A stretch of DNA of 64,000 nucleotides. Source: Arthrobacter sp. PAMC25284. Its GTDB lineage: Bacteria > Actinomycetota > Actinomycetes > Actinomycetales > Micrococcaceae. Shown in pieces: positions 8,539-18,966 of the stretch. The notes beneath the pieces were generated by a model that saw only the letters and a program-made list of their open reading frames with translations, did not search any database and was not told the DNA's origin. Positions within the stretch are counted from its first letter, which is position 1. Each line of letters starts with the position of its first letter. A program made the position numbers and the translations under genes. The stretch is from positions 186,001-250,000 of the forward strand of contig NZ_CP080382.1 of the NCBI RefSeq assembly GCF_019443425.1. The letters are read 5' to 3'.

Positions 8539-11500
8539 ATGACCCATTACCCCAAGGCCTCCGCCGCACCATCCGGTGCAGGCGCCACCACCTCTGTTTC
8601 CAACACCTCTGGTGTGTCGGCTTCCGTGAAGTTCCCGGAAGTCGAAGAGCGGATCCTTAAGTACTGGGACGAAGACGGCACGTTCCAGGCCAGCATCGAC
8701 CAGCGCGACGCCGACCTGCCCGGCGGCAAGCCCGGCAGCAACGAATTCGTTTTCTACGACGGCCCGCCGTTCGCCAACGGACTGCCGCACTACGGTCACC
8801 TCCTCACCGGCTACGCCAAGGACCTGGTCGGCCGGTACCAGACCCAGCGCGGCCGCCGCGTCGAGCGCCGCTTCGGCTGGGACACCCACGGACTGCCCGC
8901 CGAGCTGGAAGCCATGAAGCAGCTGGGCATGACGGACAAGACCCAGATCGAGGCCATGGGCATCGACAAGTTCAATGACGCCTGCCGCGCCTCCGTGATG
9001 AAGTATGCCGACGAGTGGAAGAGCTACGTCACCCGCCAGGCGCGCTGGGTGGACTTCGAGAACGACTACAAGACCCTCAACGTCGAGTACATGGAATCCG
9101 TGCTCTGGGCGTTCAAGCAACTGCACGAAAAAGGCCTGACGTACAACGGCTACCGAGTCCTGCCGTACTGCTGGAAGGACGAGACGCCGCTGTCCAACCA
9201 TGAACTGCGCATGGACGACGACGTCTACAAGAACCGCCAGGATCAGACCGTTACCGTCACCTTCCCGATCACTGCGGGGGAGTCTGAGCTGTCCCGCACG
9301 CTGGCCGGTGTGCAGGCGCTGGCCTGGACCACGACGCCCTGGACCCTGCCCACCAACCTCGCGCTCGCCGTCGGACCCGCCATCACCTACGTCGTCCTGC
9401 CGGCAGGACCGCACGGCGTCAAGGCGGCTGCCGCGGAGGCACCCGTGACCGGCAGCTTCCTGCTCGCGGCGGACCTGCTGGGCGCCTACGCCAAGGATCT
9501 GGGCTACGGTGACGGCGCCGAGGGTGCCGCGGCCGCCGAAGCAGCCATCACGTCCCGGCACGCCGGCGCCGAGCTCGAAGGACTCTCCTACGATCCGCTC
9601 TGGAACGACTTCGCTGATACCGAGAAGTTCGGCACCGAGAACGCCTGGCGCTTCCTCGTGGCCGACTATGTCACCACGACCGACGGTACCGGCATCGTCC
9701 ACCAGGCTCCCGCCTACGGTGAAGACGACCAGCAGGTCTGTGAAGAGGCCGGCATCCCCGTGGTCCTCTCCGTCGACGAGGGCGCGAAGTTCCTGCCACT
9801 GTTCGGGCACGGGGACCTCGCCGGGATCGTCGGACTGCAGGTGTTCGAGGCCAACAAGCCCATCACCCAGGTCCTGCGCGCCCAGGGCCGCCTGGTCCGC
9901 CAGGCCAGCTACGAGCACAGCTACCCGCACTGCTGGCGCTGCCGCAATCCCCTGATCTACCGCGCCGTGTCCTCCTGGTACGTCGAGGTCACCAAGTTCA
10001 AGGACCGGATGTCCGAGCTGAACCAGGAGATCAACTGGATCCCGGGCAACGTCAAGGACGGCCAGTTCGGCAAGTGGCTCGCCAACGCCCGCGACTGGTC
10101 CATCAGCCGCAACCGCTACTGGGGAAGCCCCATCCCGGTCTGGCAGTCCACGGACCCTGAGTACCCGCGCACCGACGTTTACGGCTCCCTCGCCGAGATC
10201 GAAGCCGAGTTCGGCCGGCTGCCGCTGAACAACGAGGGCCAGGTGGATCTGCACCGGCCCTTCATCGACGACCTCACCCGCCCCAACCCGGACGACCCCC
10301 GCACCCCGGAAGAAGGCCAGTCCGTGATGCGCCGTGTCGAGGACGTCCTGGACGTCTGGTTCGACTCCGGCTCGATGCCCTACGGCCAGGTTCACTACCC
10401 GTTCCAGAACGAGGAATGGTTCGACACCCACAACCCGGCGGACTTCATCGTCGAGTACATCGGCCAGACCCGCGGCTGGTTCTACATGCTGCACATCCTT
10501 TCCACCGCACTCTTCGACCGGCCGGCCTTCCGGAACGTCATCAGCCACGGCATCGTCCTCGGCTCCGACGGCCAGAAGATGTCCAAGAGCCTGCGGAACT
10601 ACCCGGACGTCTCCGAGGTCCTGGACCGCGACGGCTCCGACGCGATGCGTTGGTTCCTGATGTCCAGCCCCATCCTGCGCGGCGGCAACCTCGTGGTCAC
10701 TGAGCAGGGCATCCGCGACGGCGTCCGCCAGGTCATCCTGCCGCTGTGGAACGTCTACAGCTTCTTTACGCTGTACACGAACGCCGCCGGCGCATCCGGC
10801 GGACAAGCGGCCGGGTACGACGCGAAGCTGCGCTACGACGGCTACGCCGACACCCTGGACCAGTACCTCATGGCGAACACCGGCGACCTGGTCCGCAACA
10901 TGACGGCCCAGCTGGACAGCTACGACATCTCCGGCGCTTGCGATGAACTGCGCGGCTACCTGGACATGCTCACCAACTGGTACGTCCGCCGCAGCCGCCA
11001 GCGCTTCTTCGACGAAAACACGGACGCTTTCGATGCGCTCTACACCGCACTGGAGACCGTATGCCGGGTGGCGGCGTCGCTGCTGCCGCTCGTCTCCGAA
11101 GAAATCTGGCGCGGCCTCACCGGCGGACGCTCCGTGCACCTGGCCGACTGGCCGGAGGCGGCGCTGTTCCCGGCCAACCCGGACCTGGTCGAAGCCATGG
11201 ACCGGATCCAGCAGATCTGCTCCACCGGATCCTCACTCCGCAAGGCCGCCAACCTCCGGGTCCGGTTGCCGCTGCAGGAACTCACCGTCGTGGCGCCCGG
11301 CGCTGACGCACTTGCGGGCTTCGCCGCCGTCGTCGAGGACGAACTGAACCTGCGCTCCGTGCGCCTGCTCGACGCCGATAGCGCGTCCCCGGAGGAGTTC
11401 GGAATTGAGCAGAAGCTCGTGGTCAACGCCCGCGCCGCCGGCCCGCGGCTGGGCAAAAACGTCCAGCAGGCCATTAAGGGCGCCAAATCAGGCGACTGGT

Positions 11501-11916
11501 CGGTCAGCGACGCAGGTGTGGTGACCGCCGGCGGACTCGACCTCGAGCCGCAGGAGTACACCCTGGAAACGGTCGTCGCCGAAGCCGCGGACGGGGAAGG
11601 CTCACGGGCCGCTGCCGTCCTGCCCGGCGGCGGCTTCGTGGTGCTCAACACCGAAGTCACTCCGGAGCTTGAAGCCGAAGGCGCGGCCCGTGACATGGTC
11701 CGTGCCATCCAGCAGGCCCGCAAGGACGCCGGGCTGAACGTCAGCGACCGGATCCACACCACGGTCACCGCATCCCGGAACATCATCGATGCGCTGCTCG
11801 CCAACGCCGGGCTGGTCCAGGCCGAGACCCTGACCGTCCGGCTGGATACCGTTCCGGCCGAGGTCAAGGAACCGCAGATCACCGTCGACAAAGTAACCGC
11901 CGAAGTAGGGGCCTAA
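8539..11916 (+). CDS. ileS: Isoleucine--tRNA ligase
   Basis: This 1125-residue class I synthetase charges tRNA-Ile. The first signature reads HYGH near residue 84 ([20 protein letters not shown]) and the second KMSKS near residue 680 ([13 protein letters not shown]). The wording around these motifs, together with a C-terminus without an obvious cysteine zinc knuckle, fits the eukaryote-like (type 2) IleRS found in most actinobacteria. ATG 8539 is preferred over ATG 8500, because AGGA at 8528-8531 is seven bases upstream and is the site masked by the T-box. The gene leads an operon with folC, DUF4233 and perhaps ndk. Confidence 0.97.
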   Translation: MTHYPKASAAPSGAGATTSVSNTSGVSASVKFPEVEERILKYWDEDGTFQASIDQRDADLPGGKPGSNEFVFYDGPPFANGLPHYGHLLTGYAKDLVGRYQTQRGRRVERRFGWDTHGLPAELEAMKQLGMTDKTQIEAMGIDKFNDACRASVMKYADEWKSYVTRQARWVDFENDYKTLNVEYMESVLWAFKQLHEKGLTYNGYRVLPYCWKDETPLSNHELRMDDDVYKNRQDQTVTVTFPITAGESELSRTLAGVQALAWTTTPWTLPTNLALAVGPAITYVVLPAGPHGVKAAAAEAPVTGSFLLAADLLGAYAKDLGYGDGAEGAAAAEAAITSRHAGAELEGLSYDPLWNDFADTEKFGTENAWRFLVADYVTTTDGTGIVHQAPAYGEDDQQVCEEAGIPVVLSVDEGAKFLPLFGHGDLAGIVGLQVFEANKPITQVLRAQGRLVRQASYEHSYPHCWRCRNPLIYRAVSSWYVEVTKFKDRMSELNQEINWIPGNVKDGQFGKWLANARDWSISRNRYWGSPIPVWQSTDPEYPRTDVYGSLAEIEAEFGRLPLNNEGQVDLHRPFIDDLTRPNPDDPRTPEEGQSVMRRVEDVLDVWFDSGSMPYGQVHYPFQNEEWFDTHNPADFIVEYIGQTRGWFYMLHILSTALFDRPAFRNVISHGIVLGSDGQKMSKSLRNYPDVSEVLDRDGSDAMRWFLMSSPILRGGNLVVTEQGIRDGVRQVILPLWNVYSFFTLYTNAAGASGGQAAGYDAKLRYDGYADTLDQYLMANTGDLVRNMTAQLDSYDISGACDELRGYLDMLTNWYVRRSRQRFFDENTDAFDALYTALETVCRVAASLLPLVSEEIWRGLTGGRSVHLADWPEAALFPANPDLVEAMDRIQQICSTGSSLRKAANLRVRLPLQELTVVAPGADALAGFAAVVEDELNLRSVRLLDADSASPEEFGIEQKLVVNARAAGPRLGKNVQQAIKGAKSGDWSVSDAGVVTAGGLDLEPQEYTLETVVAEAADGEGSRAAAVLPGGGFVVLNTEVTPELEAEGAARDMVRAIQQARKDAGLNVSDRIHTTVTASRNIIDALLANAGLVQAETLTVRLDTVPAEVKEPQITVDKVTAEVGA

Positions 11917-11919
11917 GCC

Positions 11920-13278
11920 ATGACCGACGAATTTTCCGTAGAAAGCGTCTACGCCGAACTGCTGGGCCGCGCGCCGGAAAACAAGATGGAGCCGCGGCTG
12001 GCTCCGCTGCGCCGGGCGATGGACATTCTGGGGGAGCCGGAGAAGGCCTTCCCGATCATCCATATCACCGGCACCAACGGCAAGACGTCCACGGCCCGGA
12101 TGATTGAGGCCGGGCTCCGCGCCCACGGCCTGAGCACCGGGCGGTACACGAGCCCGCACCTGTCCAAGGTCACCGAACGGATCAGCATCGACGGCGCGCC
12201 CGTCGCGGATGAGACGTTCGTCCGGATCTGGGACGAGATCCGCCCCTACCTGCAGATCGTCGACGGCGAGCTTGAAGCCGAGGGCCAGCCCCGGCTGACC
12301 TACTTCGAGTGCCTGACCATCCTGGCGTTCGCGGTCTTCGCGGACCAGCCGGTGAACGTCGGCGTTATGGAGGTGGGCCTGGGCGGCATCACCGATGCCA
12401 CAAACGTCGGCGACGGCCAGGTCTCTGTCGTCACCCCCATCTCCCTGGACCACACGGAGCTGCTGGGCGACACCACGGAAGACATCGCGCACGAAAAGGC
12501 CGGCATCATCAAGCCCGGTGGCTTCCTCATCAGTGCCGCCCAGCCCATGGACGCGGCCCAGGTCCTGTTGGAGAAAGCGAACGAGGTCCAGGTCCCGTTC
12601 CGGTTCGAGGGCGTGGAGTTCGGCGTCGAGGCCCGGACCGTGGCCGTCGGCGGACAGATGGTCACCATCCAGGGCATCGCCGGCCGGTACGAGGACCTGT
12701 TGGTGCCGCTGCACGGCGCCCACCAGGCGGAAAACGCCGCCGTTGCGATTGCCGCGCTTGAGGCGTTCTTCGGCGGGGAAAAGGCGCTCGACGCCGAGGT
12801 GCTGCAGGAGGCCTTCGCCACCGTCACCTCGCCCGGCCGCCTCGAGGTGGTCCGGACGGCACCGACCATTATCGTTGATGCCGCCCACAACCCGGCCGGT
12901 ATCCAGGTCTCCGCCGAGGCCATCCACGAGGCCTTCAACTTCACCAAGCTTGTGGCCGTTGTCGGCGTCCTCAAGGAAAAGGATGCCGAGGAAATCCTCC
13001 GCCAGCTCAAGGAATCCCTCGGCGACCTCGCCACGGAGTACTGCTTCACGCAGTCCAACTCGCCCCGGGCGGTTCCGGCCGAGGACCTCGCGGAACTCGC
13101 GGTCGACCTGGGCTTCGGCGAAGACAACATCCACATCGCCGAGAAACTCGACGACGCGCTGGAATGGGCTGTGGAGCGTGCCGAGGACAACGAGGACCTG
13201 GCCGGCGGAGTGCTCGTCACCGGATCCATCACCCTGGTCGCGGAAGCCCGGATCCTGCTTGGAAAGGCGGACGTCTGA
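11920..13278 (+). CDS. folC: Folylpolyglutamate synthase / dihydrofolate synthase
   Basis: A 452-residue Mur-ligase-family enzyme that adds glutamate to (dihydro)folates. The P-loop HITGTNGKTS is at about residues 47-56, followed by a segment with SPHL that is conserved in FolC, and the DATNVGDG region near residue 160. The C-terminal Mur-ligase domain contains VDAAHNPAG near residue 325. It starts three bases after the ileS stop, so the two are translationally linked; the order (val/ile)S-folC-DUF4233-ndk is conserved in actinobacteria. Confidence 0.95.
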   Translation: MTDEFSVESVYAELLGRAPENKMEPRLAPLRRAMDILGEPEKAFPIIHITGTNGKTSTARMIEAGLRAHGLSTGRYTSPHLSKVTERISIDGAPVADETFVRIWDEIRPYLQIVDGELEAEGQPRLTYFECLTILAFAVFADQPVNVGVMEVGLGGITDATNVGDGQVSVVTPISLDHTELLGDTTEDIAHEKAGIIKPGGFLISAAQPMDAAQVLLEKANEVQVPFRFEGVEFGVEARTVAVGGQMVTIQGIAGRYEDLLVPLHGAHQAENAAVAIAALEAFFGGEKALDAEVLQEAFATVTSPGRLEVVRTAPTIIVDAAHNPAGIQVSAEAIHEAFNFTKLVAVVGVLKEKDAEEILRQLKESLGDLATEYCFTQSNSPRAVPAEDLAELAVDLGFGEDNIHIAEKLDDALEWAVERAEDNEDLAGGVLVTGSITLVAEARILLGKADV

Positions 13279-13281
13279 GCC

Positions 13282-13746
13282 ATGGCAAAACTGACGAAGG
13301 CCCAGCGCGAATGGCGCCCGGGTATGCCCAAGAAACGCCGATCCACCAAGGTTATGTTCGCCTCGACGGTCCTGCTGCTTGAAGCGTTCGTCGCGGTCTT
13401 CGGCACGCTCGCTGTCTTCGGGCTCCGGCGCGACGAGTTCTCCCCGGCACTGATCTTCTCGGTCGGGATTGGCTTGGCATTGGTGCTGGCTTTCACCTGC
13501 GCCGTGGTGACCAAGCCCTGGGGCATCGGCCTGGGCTGGATCCTGCAGCTTGTGCTGATCGCATCCGGCATCTTCGAACCCGCGATGTATCTGGTCGGTG
13601 CGCTCTTCGCGGTGGCCTGGTGGTACGGCATCAGGACCGGCATCCGGATTGACCGGGAGGCGGCCCAGCGCGACCGCGAACAGGCCGCGTGGGAGGCGGC
13701 GCATCCGGCCGGCAGCGAACCTGAACCCGGCGCCCGGAACCCGTAG
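13282..13746 (+). CDS. DUF4233 membrane protein
   Basis: A 154-residue protein with a basic N-terminus ([20 protein letters not shown]) and four hydrophobic helices (about residues 25-47, 52-74, 80-95 and 98-115). Position between folC and ndk and this pattern identify the DUF4233 family, whose role is unknown. ATG 13282 lies three bases after the folC stop. The C-terminus is a hydrophilic, charged tail. Confidence 0.85.
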   Translation: MAKLTKAQREWRPGMPKKRRSTKVMFASTVLLLEAFVAVFGTLAVFGLRRDEFSPALIFSVGIGLALVLAFTCAVVTKPWGIGLGWILQLVLIASGIFEPAMYLVGALFAVAWWYGIRTGIRIDREAAQRDREQAAWEAAHPAGSEPEPGARNP

Positions 13747-13749
13747 ACT
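13744..13749 (+). promoter_or_regulatory. -10 box of an ndk promoter inside the end of the DUF4233 gene
   Basis: TAGACT at 13744-13749, in the TAGACTTG context also seen before the ileS leader and proA, overlaps the DUF4233 stop codon. It would give ndk its own short-leader transcript. No clear -35 was seen. Confidence 0.4.
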
Positions 13750-13786
13750 TGTCCCCAATCCACCACCCCCACACATTGGAGCAGTT

Positions 13787-14200
13787 GTGAGCATTGAGCG
13801 CACCCTAGTCCTGATCAAGCCCGACGGCGTCACCCGCAACCTGACCGGCAGCATCCTGAGCCGGGTCGAAGCCAAGGGCTACACCCTGGCCGACCTCAAG
13901 AAGGTCAACGCTAGCCGCGAACTGCTGGAGCAGCACTACGAGGAGCACGTGGGCAAGCCGTTCTACGAGCCCCTGGTTGAATTTATGCTCAGCGGACCGG
14001 TCGTCGCAGCGATTTTTGAAGGTCACCGGGTCATCGAAGGCTTCCGTTCGCTCGCCGGCACAACCGACCCGACGACGGCGGCACCCGGCACCATCCGCGG
14101 CGACTTCGGCCGCGACTGGGGCCTGGCCGTGCAGCAGAACCTGGTCCACGGTTCTGACTCGGTGGATTCGGCCGAGCGCGAGATCAAGATCTGGTTCTAG
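13787..14200 (+). CDS. ndk: Nucleoside diphosphate kinase
   Basis: A 137-residue cytoplasmic enzyme that moves phosphate from ATP to other nucleoside diphosphates. It has the family N-terminus [10 protein letters not shown] and the active-site histidine in NLVHGSDS near residue 120. It begins with GTG 13787, after TTGGAG at 13776-13781. Length and motifs are normal. The gene ends the ileS-folC cluster and is followed by a terminator at 14222-14278. Confidence 0.97.
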   Translation: MSIERTLVLIKPDGVTRNLTGSILSRVEAKGYTLADLKKVNASRELLEQHYEEHVGKPFYEPLVEFMLSGPVVAAIFEGHRVIEGFRSLAGTTDPTTAAPGTIRGDFGRDWGLAVQQNLVHGSDSVDSAEREIKIWF

Positions 14201-14221
14201 TTTTCCCGATCCCGGCCCCGC

Positions 14222-14278
14222 CGAGGTGACAGTTAAGGCCAAAGTTCGTGGTGAACATTGGCCTTGGCTGTCACCTCG
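14222..14278. terminator. Long hairpin between convergent genes
   Basis: Bases 14222-14242 pair with 14258-14278 (21 bp with two G-U pairs) around a 15-base loop. It lies between ndk and the minus-strand VKOR-like gene and is probably a shared terminator. Confidence 0.75.
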
Positions 14279-14292
14279 CGGTGTTTGACCGG

Positions 14293-14965
14293 TCAGTAGC
14301 CGGACGTCCCGACGAAGACGGGGAGGAAAGCGAAGAAGATGGTGGCGACCACTGCGATGTACAGCAGCGCCGTGATGATCCAACCCGACTCGCCGAGAAT
14401 GCGGGTCGGCCGGGCGGGGAGCCTGATGACGCCGTGGGAGATGTTGCGGACGGTTATCCAGACAAAAAGCGGGATCATGGCCGCCCAGACAACCATGCAA
14501 AACGGGCACAGAATATGGATCGAGTACAGGGCCTGGGACCAGAGCCATACGACGAAGATGAAGCCCAGCGTCACGCCGGTCTGAAGCCCGAGCCAGTACC
14601 AGCGGGCAAAGCGGGCGCCGGCGAGAATACCCATAGCCGTCGTGATGATAACCGCGAAGGCCACAATTCCGATGAACATATTGGGAAAGCCGAAAACCGA
14701 ACTCTGCGGCGTCTGCATCACGTCGCCGCAGGATATCCAAGGGTTCACGTCGCAGACGGTGACGTGGTTTGGGTCTTTCAGGACTTCCAGTTTCTCCAGC
14801 ACCAGGCCCCCGGAGGCAAGCCAGCCGACGACGCCGGTGACCAGCAGGAGCCACGCGAACGGCCGGTCGCGGGTCATGGTGGGCAGGACACTGTCCGCAG
14901 GCGCCGGGGCCGGGGTGGATCCCGCGGTCCGTCGCTTCGCCTGCGGTCTTGGAGATGCTGTGCAT
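14293..14965 (-). CDS. Vitamin K epoxide reductase (VKOR) family protein, apparent one-base frameshift near its start
   Basis: The intact reading frame from ATG 14877 gives 194 residues with five hydrophobic segments, a conserved loop with two cysteines (VCDVNPWISCGD) and the redox motif CPFC near residue 124. VKOR proteins reoxidise DsbA-like thiol oxidases in actinobacteria by passing electrons to quinone. The natural start is probably ATG 14965, which has AAGGA upstream and good codon usage, but it is one frame off; dropping one base of the CCC run at 14921-14923 joins the two into a 223-residue protein whose N-terminus is a hydrophilic, proline-rich tail. ATG 14877 has no ribosome-binding site. 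Confidence 0.8.
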
Positions 14966-15439
14966 TAAATATCGGTCCTTTAGATCGGGTACTTCTGGCC
15001 CTGATTGTAACGCCGGAGGCTGAAAGCCGACCGGGACGGGTCTATCCCATGCGCGGGCGCGGGGGTCCGCGCCGCTTCCAGCGCCCGCCTACGCCTGCAA
15101 CGGCGGGTCCTGTGAGAGAATGGTCATGGCTGGAACCCGATCCACATCCGGATTCCGGTCCGGCGATTTTGTTGCCAAGACCGCCAATGATGAGCAGGGA
15201 GCTGCGGATCCTCTGATTCCAGCTGTCCCGCAATGCCATTGGACGGCACCTGGTAGTGACATTTAGGTCAACGGGTTCCACAACAATCTCGCCGGCCCTC
15301 CAGGGCTGCCGCACCCGTCTGACGGTGCGAACCTGAGGGTATCCAATTGACTTCTGTCGATGCCTGCGGGTGTTGGCAAATAATGGCCCCAACGGGCGCC
15401 GGATGTGGCGGCGCGCCAGGGGCAGGAGTGTCGCCACAT
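14966..15439. other. Intergenic region between VKOR-like gene and rne
   Basis: About 470 bases holding the divergent promoters of the VKOR-like gene and rne. A ribosome-binding site for the former (AAGGA in the minus sense) is at 14977-14981. A 6-bp hairpin at 15310-15329 lies in the likely rne leader. I found no open reading frame or recognised RNA family. Confidence 0.5.
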
Positions 15440-18400
15440 ATGGATAATGACCAGGTAGTAGCCGTTAACGACGATTCCATCGTTGTCGGAGAACATGCTG
15501 CAGAGACAGCGGAACCGGCAGCGACTGCCGCACCGAAACGGGCGGTCAGGACCCGCCGCAAGTCGGTCGTGACAAAGAGGACGGCAGACGCCCCCGTGGA
15601 CGAGTCACCGGACGACACGGTGGCAGGTTCTGACGTGCAGGCCGACGCCCCGGCAGCCGGAACTGACGAACCGGCCCCCGCACTCAAAGCCAAGGCTCCC
15701 GCCCGCCGCTCCCGCGCCCGCAAGCCGGCAGCCGAGCCGTCGCCGGCCCCTGCAGACGACGCCGCGGAAACCCCGGAAGCCGCAGCAGCCTCCCAAAATT
15801 CCGAAAACCAGGACACGGAACCACGGACGCCGGTTGAGCCCGCTGTAGTTGAGCCCGCTGTAGTTGAGCCCGTTGTTGTTGAGCCCGACGCCGCCGTCGT
15901 TGCCGAAAAACCGGTCCGCCGCCGTGCCAGCCGGGCCCGGACCACCGTCCCCGCAGCGGCGGAAGCACCCGCCCCGGAAGCCCCCACCGCACCGGAAGCC
16001 CAGGAAGCGCCGGAAGCCCAGGAAGCGCCGGCAGCACAGAAGTCCGTCAACAGCGACACCCCGGACGCTGCCGGCCATCAGCCGGGAAGCACCGCCACCG
16101 CCGCAGCCGCGGCAGAACCAGCAGAACCGGCAGAACCCGCCGCGCCGTCGCTGTTCCTCGAACCGGCCGCCGTGACGTCGATGCTCTTCCAGGCCCCCGG
16201 ACCTCAGCACGGCAGTCCGCCCGGCTCCGGCCGGCGCGGCGGAGTCCGCGGACGAGGAGTCCGGAGACGGTGAGGAAGGCACAGGCGACGACGACGCCGA
16301 CAACCGCCGCCGCCGGCGCAGCCGCGGGCGCCGCGGGCGCACCCGCACCGACGGGGACAGCGGTAGTGAAACTGATGCCGAAGGTCCCGACGACGACACG
16401 GACGATGGACAGGAGGGAACGCTGGAGGACGGCGTGACCTCGCGCCGCCGCCGCCGCCGCCGCCGCGGCGACCAGGATCTCGAGTTGACCGGCGGGGGCG
16501 ACGACGACCCGCCCAACACCGTGACCCGGGTCCGCGCCCCGCGGGCTGCCTCGGAGGCGCCGGTCAACAACCGTGTTACCGGGCTCAAGGGCTCCACCAG
16601 GCTTGAGGCCAAGAAGCAGCGCCGCCGCGAATCCCGCGACACCGGCCGCCGCCGTACCGTGATCACCGAGGCGGAATTCCTTGCCCGCCGCGAATCCGTT
16701 GACCGGCAGATGATTGTCCGCCAGCGCGACGACAGAATTCAGATCGGGGTGATGGAAGACGGCGTCCTGGCCGAACACTTCGTCTCCAAGACCCAGCAGG
16801 ATTCGCTGATCGGCAACGTCTACCTCGGCAAAGTCCAAAACGTGCTGCCCTCGATGGAAGCTGCCTTCGTGGACATCGGACGCGGCCGCAACGCCGTCCT
16901 GTACGCCGGCGAGGTGAACTGGGAATCCGTTAACCTCGAAGGCAAGCAGCGCCGGATCGAGAACGCGCTGAAGTCCGGCGACTCCGTCCTGGTCCAGGTG
17001 ACCAAGGACCCTGTCGGTCACAAGGGCGCCCGTCTGACGAGCCAGATCTCGCTGCCCGGCCGGTACCTCGTTTACGTGCCCGGCAGTTCCATGACCGGCA
17101 TCTCCCGCAAGCTGCCCGACGTCGAGCGCAACCGGCTCAAGCGCATCCTCAAGGACCGCCTGCCGGAAGACGCCGGCGTCATCGTCCGCACCGCGGCCGA
17201 AGGTGCGTCCGAGGAAGAACTGACCCACGACATCAACCGCCTCCGCGCGCAGTGGGAGGGTATCGAAGGCCAGTCGGCATCGACGAAGATCCTCGCCCCT
17301 GAACTGCTCTACGGAGAACCGGACCTGACCATTAAGGTGGTCCGCGACGTCTTCAACGAGGACTTTACCAAGCTGATCGTCTCCGGCGAGGAAGCCTGGG
17401 ACACCATTGAGGCTTATGTCACCTACGTCGCTCCGGACCTCGTCGGCCGGCTCGAAAAGTGGACCAAGGACACGGACATTTTCTCGGCGTGGCGCATCGA
17501 CGAGCAGATCCATAAGGCTCTGGACCGGAAGGTCTTCCTGCCGTCCGGCGGATCCCTCGTGATCGACCGGACCGAGGCCATGACCGTGGTGGACGTCAAC
17601 ACCGGCAAGTTCACCGGCAGCGGCGGCAACCTCGAGGAAACCGTCACGAAGAACAACCTCGAAGCCGCCGAGGAGGTCGTCCGGCAGCTCCGTCTCCGCG
17701 ACATCGGCGGCATCATCGTGATCGACTTCATCGACATGGTGCTGGAATCGAACCGGGACCTCGTGCTGCGGCGCATGGTGGAGTGCCTGGGCCGGGACCG
17801 CACCAAGCACCAGGTCGCCGAGGTGACCTCGCTCGGACTCGTGCAGATGACCCGCAAGCGCATGGGCACCGGACTGCTGGAAGTCTTCGGCGAGCAGTGT
17901 GAAGCGTGCGCCGGCCGCGGCATCGTCACCCACGACGAGCCGGTCGAGCACCGCCGCGCCAACACCGTCGCCGCCGAGCACTATGTGCCGCGGACCGAAA
18001 ACCAGAACCAGCCGGCTGTCCGGACCGAACGCAAGAGCCGCCGTCGTGGACGCGGTGGCCAGGGGACCGCTGAGTCGGACCCGGCAGCGCCCGCCGCGCC
18101 GGCTGCAGCAGCGCACCCCGAACCGACGGAGGCGGAACGCCACGCCAAGGCGGAAGCCACCCGGGCGGCTCTGGCGAACATCGCCGCCGCGGCGCATGCC
18201 GCGCACCTGCACGACGACGAGATTGCGGCGGCGCACCACAACGACACCGGGTCAGATACCGGTGCGGAAGCAACGGGGCGGCTGGACGAAGACCAGGAGG
18301 CAGCGGGACGTACCGGGGCCGTCCTGACGTTCGGCGGCGAACAGGTGGTCCTGCCGTTCGTTGAGCATGATCAGGAATCCCAGGCTCCGGCCCTGACCCT

Positions 18401-18770
18401 GGACCTGCTCACTGAAGCGTTCGCGCACCTGGGCGAAGGCGAACAGGATGGCGCCGGGTCTGCATCGGCACCGGCAGCACTCCGGTCACCCGAGGTTTCG
18501 GCTCCGCGCGTTGGGACGGATTCCCCGGCCGGCGTCGCGGACGCAGGCGCGGACGACGCAGCGCCCCGCAGCCGGCGTGGCCGCCGCAACCGGAGCGCCA
18601 GCCGCGCCCAGGGGGCAGCCAACGAGACCACGGTTGAACACCGCGAAGTCTCCGCCCCGGTCTCCGCCGTCGCCGTCCACGAAGCCAAGGCCCCGGCTGC
18701 GGCTGCGGTGAAGGCTGCCGGTAACGAGCCGATCATCCTCGGCGTCGGAGTCCCGGCGTCCGAGTTGTAG
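15440..18770 (+). CDS. rne: Ribonuclease E/G, apparent one-base frameshift near 16195-16200
   Basis: The endoribonuclease for mRNA decay and rRNA/tRNA processing. The N-terminal third (to about 16640) is disordered, acidic and Ala/Pro-rich with Arg runs. The core starts with an S1 RNA-binding domain (RIQIGVMEDGVLAEH through YAGEVNW), then the catalytic region with the metal-binding aspartates in TVVDVNTGKFTG and GGIIVIDFIDM, and the zinc-link motif CEACAGRG. The C-terminal tail is disordered. The frame from ATG 15440 runs to a stop at 16273; the catalytic frame is one base ahead. Removing one base of the CCCCCGG run at 16194-16200 restores a 1109-residue protein. The start is uncertain: a CAGGAG lies at 15423-15428. 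Confidence 0.9.
15833..15889 (+). repeat. 15-bp in-frame tandem repeat inside rne
   Basis: Four consecutive copies of a 15-base unit (15833-15847, 15848-15862 identical; 15863-15877 diverged; 15878-15889 partial) encode a VEPAV-type repeat in the disordered N-terminal region of RNase E. It is a site for copy-number change without frame loss. Confidence 0.85.
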
Positions 18771-18780
18771 GTCCTCAGCC

Positions 18781-18850
18781 AACCGGCCGCAGGTTCCGCC
18801 CGGTCCAGACGTAACAATACGTCGGGGCCGGACGGAACCCGCGGCCGGTT
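18781..18850 (+). terminator. Long imperfect hairpin after rne
   Basis: The outer arms 18781-18790 and 18841-18850 are exact complements, with further pairing inside (18792-18798 with 18832-18838, and an ACGT/ACGT tip). No long T-run follows, so it may be a terminator or mRNA-stabilising structure at the 3' end of rne. Confidence 0.6.
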
Positions 18851-18873
18851 AAGGACAGGACCGCCGGGAGAGC

Positions 18874-18879
18874 TAGGCT
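18874..18879 (+). promoter_or_regulatory. -10 box upstream of the TPP riboswitch
   Basis: TAGGCT at 18874-18879 lies a few bases before the riboswitch, the expected position for its transcription start. Confidence 0.4.
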
Positions 18880-18882
18880 GAC

Positions 18883-18966
18883 ACCTGACACGGGGTGCCG
18901 CGCATCGGGCCGGCTGAGATCCAAACCCGTTGAACCTGTCCGGTTAGCACCGGCGAAGGGATGTCC
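18883..18966 (+). promoter_or_regulatory. TPP (THI-box) riboswitch
   Basis: The conserved pieces appear in order: ACGGGGUGCC at 18890-18899, GGCUGAGAUC at 18912-18921, then ACCCGUUGAACCUGUCCGG ending near 18942 and GCACCGGCGAAGGGA near 18947-18961. It directly precedes the thiamine gene thiD-tenA. The 3' strand GAAGGGA is also the only ribosome-binding site, so ligand binding should block translation; no terminator hairpin was seen. Confidence 0.95.

Noticed and set aside
8521..11139. Long minus-strand open frame (872 codons) opposite ileS
   Set aside because: It mirrors the codon bias of ileS on the other strand, as expected in high-GC DNA, and matches no family.
11602..13875. Long minus-strand open frame opposite folC and the DUF4233 gene
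   Set aside because: It spans three genes on the other strand and has no start signal; a composition artefact.
16047..18239. 730-codon minus-strand frame opposite rne
   Set aside because: The Arg/Gly/Val-rich translation is the shadow of Ala/Pro/Arg codons in rne.
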